Positions 63,401 through 64,000 of a DNA stretch of 64,000 bases are shown one piece after another (within the stretch, counting starts at the first letter, position 1; the number at the start of each line of letters is the position of its first letter). Position numbers and translations under genes: made by a program. The stretch is from Asterias amurensis. Its lineage: Eukaryota; Echinodermata; Asteroidea; Forcipulatida; Asteriidae. Below the pieces are notes generated by a model. That model saw only the letters and a list, made by a program, of their open reading frames with translations. It was not told where the DNA came from and did no database searches. The stretch spans positions 15,501,950 to 15,565,949 of the forward strand of contig NC_092666.1 in NCBI RefSeq assembly GCF_032118995.1. Direction: 5' to 3'.

Positions 63401-64000
63401 CTGACTCACCCATTGCTCACTCAGTTCTAATGACTTAAAAGATGTAAACAAAGAAGGGAAGAAAGAGTAAGCTCTAATGAAGATCTCCTGAAGACGATCA
63501 GAGCATACTGATCGAAACGTTGGGTCATTAACCGCCGTAATCCTTCTCAGAACCAACACTAATCAACAGAGATGTTTACATTGTGCTACCGCAAACCTCT
63601 CTTAGTTATACGTCCACCATGCAATATAAAAATACATTTTTATATTATTACAATTTAAAAAAAAATATGGTGTTTGTAGTTGCTGGGCACCTCTGAAAAA
63701 CAGTGTTTTACTGATAGGTTTCCCCAGGGTAAACATGGTAAATAAGAAATAAATAAACACCATGCAGTTTGACTGCAATTCAGCCTTTGTCTGCGATGGT
63801 CTTTGTTTTTAATAAACCATTTCAAATCAAATTAAATCAAAGTTTCAAATCTTACTTTTTGTTTTCTCTTCTGTTTTGTTGTAGTTCTTATTCATGGAGC
63901 CAGCTGACCAGGTATGGATGGATAACTCTGGCTTCATGCCACGTCATCCTGCATCACCAACAAAACGCATCGAGACTCAACGATCTGTTGCCCCTGATGG
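32574..64000 (+). CDS. C2CD2L: C2CD2L/TMEM24-like lipid-transfer protein, 5' and central part (continues past right edge)
   Basis: ER-anchored tether and phosphatidylinositol-transfer protein of ER-plasma-membrane contacts in vertebrates. Exons: 32574-33035, 34975-35070, 44342-44461, 48264-48371, 48804-48962, 50027-50059 (microexon, tentative), 52615-52703, 53087-53234, 53911-53975, 55877-56004, then 57051-57101, 58992-59042, 61113-61157 (alternative-exon candidates) and 63885 onward. Landmarks: membrane anchor at residues 44-64; AWLKALNEQTRKRG then SSVQVTFD (human recalled as RALNEQARRDGSSIQIAFE); FDSKPDLSLTVRP (human FTDRPDLSLTVLP); and SPTKRIETQRSVAPDG in the last exon (human TPTKKIELDRTIMPDG). 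It contains an SMP domain, then a C2 domain. The junction 52703/53087 does not keep phase, so a small exon is missing or mis-bounded there. Confidence 0.88.
33036..34974 (+). other. C2CD2L: C2CD2L intron 1
   Basis: Carries the palindrome at 33186-33306. The remainder is AT-rich with no exon signal recognised. Confidence 0.5.
33186..33306. repeat. Palindromic MITE-like element in C2CD2L intron 1
   Basis: TCCGTATGGCGCCACCACCT pairs with GTGGTGGCGCCATACGGA; the interior is AT-rich. Compact terminal inverted repeats, no coding content. Confidence 0.8.
34975..35070 (+). CDS. C2CD2L: C2CD2L exon 2: SMP domain
   Basis: 96 nt, phase 0, encoding SSVQVTFDRLKAGSLPPKFS and AIKAEAGPRDFL. Acceptor TATCTGCAG|, donor CCTG|GTAAGT. 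Matches the human SSIQIAFEEV...LPP pattern. Confidence 0.88.
35486..35605 (+). repeat. 'CTTGGTGCCC' interspersed repeat, copy 1 of about 7
   Basis: CTTGGTGCCCCTTCAAAGTT, TTCCCAATGGAAGTGCCCTT and TGCAAAATGAAAAAGGCC, then CCCTCTCACAGATGAAATTC. Copies also at 38470-38625, 40534-40640, 43160-43305 (reverse), 49270-49392, 55525-55700 and 57825-57955. Confidence 0.75.
35599..35749. repeat. Palindromic MITE-like element, family C
   Basis: GGGGTAGATTTCACAAAGAG ... CTCTTTGTGAAATCAACCCC, with TTAGGACTAGTCCTAACTTA and ACTCGTCCTAATAACCCGAG inside. It abuts a CTTGGTGCCC repeat. Confidence 0.82.
36590..37085. repeat. Nested repeat remnant
   Basis: GGCCTGAGCCGAAGGCGAGG, then GGGTCACTACTCTTTTATTC and CCATTCATAAATGCC, which recurs near 22925, and TCATTATCAAAGGTTTAAAC with CCACCAATAAGAATAG, which recurs near 19795. 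Boundaries unclear. Confidence 0.45.
37600..37980. repeat. Family B MITE, full copy (about 380 bp)
   Basis: Ends TTTAAAGGCAGTGGACACTA and TAGTGTCCACTGCCTTTAA are inverted. The interior has GAGACCTCCAATTCTAAATC / TGAGGTCTCGAAATCAAATT. TTAA at the ends may be the target site. Confidence 0.82.
38764..38998. repeat. GC-rich element with CTAGACTTGTGGA inverted ends
   Basis: GCTAGACTTGTGGA at the left and TCCACAAGTCTAGC at the right. The interior is CpG-rich, unlike its surroundings, which explains open frames on both strands that are not genes. Confidence 0.7.
40845..41012. repeat. Palindromic element in C2CD2L intron 2
   Basis: CTAGCCTTTTGTCAAGGCCT pairs with AAGGCCTTGACAAAAAGCTA. Weaker internal pairing GGGAGACCAGGC/GTGGTCTCCTG. 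Confidence 0.75.
42143..42475 (+). repeat. Family B MITE, truncated copy
   Basis: TTAAAGACAGTGGACACTAT to CAACCTCTCCCCATTACTCA; the right inverted end is missing. A 60-bp direct duplication follows. Confidence 0.75.
42490..42603 (+). repeat. 60-bp tandem duplication
   Basis: TTTGTTTGATAATTATTAAG and TTTGATATATTTTCTCTGCT occur at 42497 and again 60 bp later, identical over about 45 bp. Confidence 0.85.
43317..43657 (-). repeat. Family B MITE, inverted copy
   Basis: TTTAAGGCAGTGGACACTAT, then GATTTCGAGTAATGGGGAGA, and end GACTAGTCTTTGACAA. Opposite orientation to the 42143 copy, with about 840 bp between, so the two could base-pair in the pre-mRNA. Confidence 0.75.
44100..44245 (+). repeat. 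tRNA-like SINE fragment
   Basis: GGTTGTTGGTTCAAATCCCG has a B-box match. The preceding CAACTGTTTCGGTCAATGGC recurs near 58150. No complete cloverleaf, so it is not a tRNA gene. Confidence 0.5.
44342..44461 (+). CDS. C2CD2L: C2CD2L exon 3: SMP domain
   Basis: 120 nt, phase 0, encoding TVACQVEAAGVSFVIFATQQ and KLSTCDVSIENLIGK, alternating beta-strand pattern. Acceptor TTGAACAG|, donor GAAAG|GTGGGT. It follows a 9.3-kb intron. Confidence 0.84.
45340..45805 (+). mobile_element. SINE copy with insertion/divergence
   Basis: GTATGGGTTTGAGTAGCGGT, GTGCACTTATCGTTAAGAGA, TGCAGATTGCACCACAGCAC and tail ATAAAGCGCTTTATAAGTAC, then (ATT)n, parallel to the 28640 SINE. Confidence 0.68.
46360..46715. repeat. 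Palindromic MITE-like element
   Basis: AAAGGGTCTATGTAACTTTT at left; AAAACAATGTCATGAAAATA pairs with TATTTTCATGACATTGTTTT; TGCTGAGGTGCTGCAG pairs with CTACAGCACCTCAGTA. A fragment occurs near 19020-19180. Confidence 0.78.
47649..47708 (+). repeat. 30-bp direct duplication
   Basis: ACATCTTAAAGCCTCAGCCC and CCATCAT occur twice in tandem. Confidence 0.8.
47811..48246. mobile_element. Palindromic element flanked by 34-bp direct repeats, next to C2CD2L exon 4
   Basis: Terminal pair TTAAAGCCATTATACACTTT / GAAAGGGTCCATAGCTTTAA (47843-48214). Flanks 47811-47844 and 48213-48246 share AAGTCAGAAGGACTAAC and ATGTCGCTT, 30 of 34 identical. The right flank lies 17 bp before the exon 4 acceptor. Confidence 0.75.
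48264..48371 (+). CDS. C2CD2L: C2CD2L exon 4: SMP domain
   Basis: 108 nt, phase 0, encoding VQCKVQCLSDELLQVNAAF then DSKPDLSLTVRPQTSSK. The PDLSLTV block is almost identical to human C2CD2L. Acceptor TTCTACAG|, donor TAAG|GTAAGT. Confidence 0.92.
48445..48715. repeat. Diverged 'GGCCCAATT' inverted-repeat element
   Basis: GGCCCAATTGCATGGCTCTG at left; TAAGCTGAGCCATGAAATGA at right; repeated TGCAGAATTTTTGCT / AGCAAAAATTCCCTGCTTAC inside. Confidence 0.55.
48804..48962 (+). CDS. C2CD2L: C2CD2L exon 5: end of SMP domain
   Basis: 159 nt, phase 0, encoding DPVDLMLVEEIVRGAIMGAM and TSVDLSTKTVPREVLTPTSA, which matches the human helix and strand before the C2 linker. Acceptor CTTATAG|, donor CCA|GTATGT. 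Confidence 0.88.
50027..50059 (+). CDS. C2CD2L: Candidate 33-nt microexon in the SMP-C2 linker
   Basis: Eleven codons (SSSYSGRCPIR) bounded by GTGTGCAG| and TCAGG|GTACGT, with a branch-like TACTGACTAAT upstream. Phase 0 on both sides, so it can be included or skipped without a frame change. There is no homology support, only splice signals and frame. Confidence 0.42.
51439..51477 (+). repeat. 39-nt uninterrupted poly-G tract
   Basis: Thirty-nine consecutive G residues. A C14-type tract lies about 110 bp upstream (51321-51334). The true length may differ because such runs are hard to sequence. Confidence 0.85.
51625..51965 (+). pseudogene. Non-LTR retrotransposon reverse-transcriptase fragment, broken
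   Basis: Frame-interrupted pieces read QSGFTRGRSTLDVVLIL and then, in another frame, YIGIKAAFDSVDRDALWKAL, the finger and catalytic-region motifs typical of LINE reverse transcriptases (usual FRKAFDSV-type block). It covers perhaps 100 codons with frameshifts and has no ends. GC is higher than its surroundings. Confidence 0.75.
52615..52703 (+). CDS. C2CD2L: C2CD2L exon 6: Ser/Thr/Pro linker
   Basis: 89 nt encoding TNANVRSKPMTSTPMGRTLT and PADRETSCQ. The other two frames contain stops. Acceptor GATCCAG|, donor AAAG|GTAAGT gives phase 2, but the next recognised exon needs phase 1. A small intervening exon carrying the first C2 strand is expected. Confidence 0.7.
53087..53234 (+). CDS. C2CD2L: C2CD2L exon 7: C2 domain, calcium loop 1
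   Basis: 148 nt encoding VIKANGLRERDGMSASDPYC then VVTIDQPGQKHKTNIIRNTV and NPFWDEHFLF. Loop 1 has Asp-x5-Asp (RDGMSASDPY), the spacing of calcium-binding C2 domains. Acceptor TTCTTGCAG|, donor TATT|GTAAGT, phase 2. Confidence 0.92.
53268..53370. repeat. Hairpin with internal 11-bp triplication
   Basis: CAGCAGTCCTCAACAATTGC and TCCCAG pair with CTGGGAGCAATTGTTATGGA and CTGCTG. The loop carries CTGACCTGGA repeated three times. Confidence 0.75.
53911..53975 (+). CDS. C2CD2L: C2CD2L exon 8: C2 domain, calcium loop 3
   Basis: 65 nt encoding ELNNQSSELRFEVYDRDRML and RG. YDRD supplies two loop-3 aspartates; the third (GDEFLG) is created by the split codon with the next exon. Acceptor TTTTACAG|, donor CGAG|GTAAAA, phase 1. 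Confidence 0.9.
54565..54585 (+). CDS. C2CD2L: Candidate 21-nt microexon in C2 loop 3
   Basis: GCATTCAGTTTGTGAATCGAA (21 nt) lies between ATCATCAAAG| and |GTGAGT. Phase 1 to phase 1, so it is frame-neutral. Inclusion would add seven residues inside calcium loop 3 and turn the next split codon from Asp to Asn. The acceptor is mediocre, and there is no homology support. Confidence 0.33.
55877..56004 (+). CDS. C2CD2L: C2CD2L exon 9: end of C2 domain
   Basis: 128 nt encoding DEFLGEAVIFLDSLERNPSS then IIPLQGRLSESDNIKGSLTV and E. It ends in phase 0, just before the final C2 beta strand, which is supplied by the following Phe-X-Phe exons. Acceptor TTTCCAG|, donor GAG|GTAAGG. Confidence 0.92.
56060..56245. 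repeat. 'TTTATAGAGCTGCTTAAAGC' family copy in C2CD2L intron
   Basis: GGGGACCAATTTATAGAGCT at left, AGCAGGATACCAGTCACACA inside, and GGCTACTTTTTGTGCTGAAG near the right; matches copies at 25245 and 35975. Confidence 0.65.
56728..56912. repeat. Palindromic MITE-like element
   Basis: TAAAGGCCCGGTCCCACTGC AGCGATAAC pairs with GTTATCACTGCAGTGGGATC GGGCCTTA; inside, AACGCATTCTATTGGTCG pairs with CAACCAATGGAATGCGTT. Confidence 0.85.
57051..57101 (+). CDS. C2CD2L: C2CD2L alternative exon A (FVFSLSPEETEAEMLNR)
   Basis: 51 nt, phase 0, acceptor CACTTTCCAG|, donor ATAGG|GTGAGG. It completes the last C2 strand (GSLTVE-FVF) and adds an acidic linker. Its length, first codons and end match exon B. Confidence 0.7.
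57770..57822 (+). repeat. 14-bp tandem repeat
   Basis: AAAAAGCCACGATC occurs three times in tandem, followed by AAAGACTTGG. Confidence 0.8.
58992..59042 (+). CDS. C2CD2L: C2CD2L alternative exon B (FVFCSQDLSPDPSAKER)
   Basis: 51 nt, phase 0, acceptor GTGCTGTCCAG|, donor AAAGG|GTGAGA. It has the same length and FVF start as exon A, and ends in a basic residue. An internal acceptor (CTCAAG| at 59010) would give 32 nt and break the frame. Confidence 0.66.
59713..60107 (+). repeat. 79-bp minisatellite, five identical copies
   Basis: Units starting AAAATAACAGAGTTAGATTA at 59713, 59792, 59871, 59950 and 60029. No mismatch was noticed between copies, which suggests very recent expansion. The unit contains GTGCATACATGTATGTG, a near-palindrome. 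Confidence 0.93.
60295..60430 (+). repeat. Degenerate AAACCCT-rich stretch
   Basis: AAACCCT or close variants occur about ten times at irregular spacing. This is simple-sequence decay rather than a regular array. Confidence 0.55.
60735..60925 (+). repeat. Family A MITE copy with 16-bp triplication
   Basis: GGATCAGAGCAAGAAGA is repeated three times where other copies have one, followed by AACTGATCGCAACGTTGAGT, GGTTCTTTTCAGAACTATCA and CACCGTGCAAAGTTTCAAAC. Confidence 0.75.
61113..61157 (+). CDS. C2CD2L: C2CD2L alternative exon C (FLFPGDRGWDESTEG)
   Basis: 45 nt, phase 0, acceptor AATCCCCAG|, donor AAGG|GTGAGC. It begins FLF like the 63885 exon. Its 3' 24 nt plus the donor are unit 1 of the 122-bp minisatellite that follows. 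Confidence 0.6.
61134..62475 (+). repeat. 122-bp minisatellite, 11 copies, seeded by C2CD2L exon C
   Basis: Units start at GGCTGG at 61134 and every 122 bp to 62354 (11 x 122 = 1,342 bp). Each has the exon C 3' end (GGCTGGGATGAATCTACGGA or the AAAGAATCTACTG variant), the donor GGGGTGAGCC, a C/T-rich tract ending CCTTCCCTTATAG, and GGTTAGGGTTAG. Variants alternate between neighbours in places, hinting at dimeric higher-order units. Confidence 0.95.
62463..62488 (+). repeat. Short telomere-like tract at the end of the 122-bp array
   Basis: GGTTAGGGTTAGGGTTAGGG then TTAGAG. Each array unit has only GGTTAGGGTTAGG, so the last unit expanded its hexamer to about four copies. Confidence 0.8.
62495..62600 (+). 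repeat. tRNA-like SINE fragment
   Basis: GGTGGTTAAGACATCGTAGT and GGGTTTGAATCCCGGTCGTG (B-box) then GACACTTGTGTCC and an (ATT)-rich end; matches the head of the local SINE family. Confidence 0.6.
63477..63640 (+). repeat. Family A MITE, partial copy
   Basis: GAAGATCTCCTGAAGACGAT, CAGAGCATACTGATCGAAAC and TGTTTACATTGTGCTACCGC, then GTCCACCATGCAATAT. Confidence 0.7.
63885..64000 (+). CDS. C2CD2L: C2CD2L exon D: last C2 strand and start of regulated tail (cut by window edge)
   Basis: Starts FLFMEPADQVWMDNSGFMPR, then HPASPTKRIETQRSVAPDG, the latter matching the human C2CD2L tail motif recalled as TPTKKIELDRTIMPDG. Acceptor GTTGTAG|. An internal donor CCAG|GTATGG at 63912 would make a 27-nt exon (FLFMEPADQ), comparable to exons A-C. 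Confidence 0.85.

Larger units (their letters stand above)
57102..63884 (+). other. C2CD2L: Intronic region containing the alternative-exon cluster
   Basis: Between candidate exons A and D, besides B and C, it holds the 79-bp and 122-bp arrays, a degenerate AAACCCT-rich stretch (60295-60430), two family A MITE copies and SINE fragments. Confidence 0.6.

Overview
The window looks like nuclear DNA of an invertebrate deuterostome, most likely an echinoderm and possibly a sea star. Genes are split into many short exons with GT-AG introns. The DNA is AT-rich and full of palindromic, MITE-like elements, tRNA-derived SINEs and minisatellites. The phylum call is inference from gene structure, protein resemblance and repeat style; no search was run.

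Four protein-coding loci can be read. (1) Minus strand, 532-2489: the 5' part of a nuclear receptor of NR6/HR4 type (DNA-binding domain and hinge; the ligand-binding domain lies off the left edge). (2) Minus strand, 8164-22779: a complete 14-exon FAM234-like (ITFG3 family) type II membrane protein, 1,181 residues, with an FG-GAP/PQQ-like beta-propeller ectodomain and a long lineage-specific disordered insert. (3) Plus strand, 24041-30567: complete 9-exon DPAGT1, 418 residues, first enzyme of dolichol-linked N-glycan assembly. (4) Plus strand, 32574 to the right edge: the 5' and central part of C2CD2L/TMEM24 (ER anchor, SMP lipid-transfer domain, C2 domain, start of the phosphoregulated tail). 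FAM234 and DPAGT1 are head to head, with candidate first ATGs only about 36 bp apart. DPAGT1 and C2CD2L are also neighbours in the human genome (from memory), so the pair looks like conserved microsynteny.

The most unusual region is the 3' half of C2CD2L. Its C2 domain has all five calcium-ligand aspartates. A candidate 21-nt microexon sits exactly where inclusion would change the last of these Asp residues to Asn. Downstream, between 57.0 and 63.9 kb, four exons with phase-0 acceptors all begin with Phe-X-Phe, which would complete the last C2 strand. They look like tandemly duplicated alternative exons (51, 51, 45 and at least 27 nt). The third has seeded a minisatellite: its 3' half and splice donor are repeated 11 times in 122-bp units that also carry a 3'-splice-like signal.

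The rest is intron or intergenic sequence with interspersed repeats: five palindrome families, SINEs with a GCGCTATATAA-type tail, a LINE reverse-transcriptase remnant, 115-bp, 79-bp and 122-bp tandem arrays, and a 39-nt poly-G tract. No rRNA genes, functional tRNA genes or CRISPR arrays are supported.
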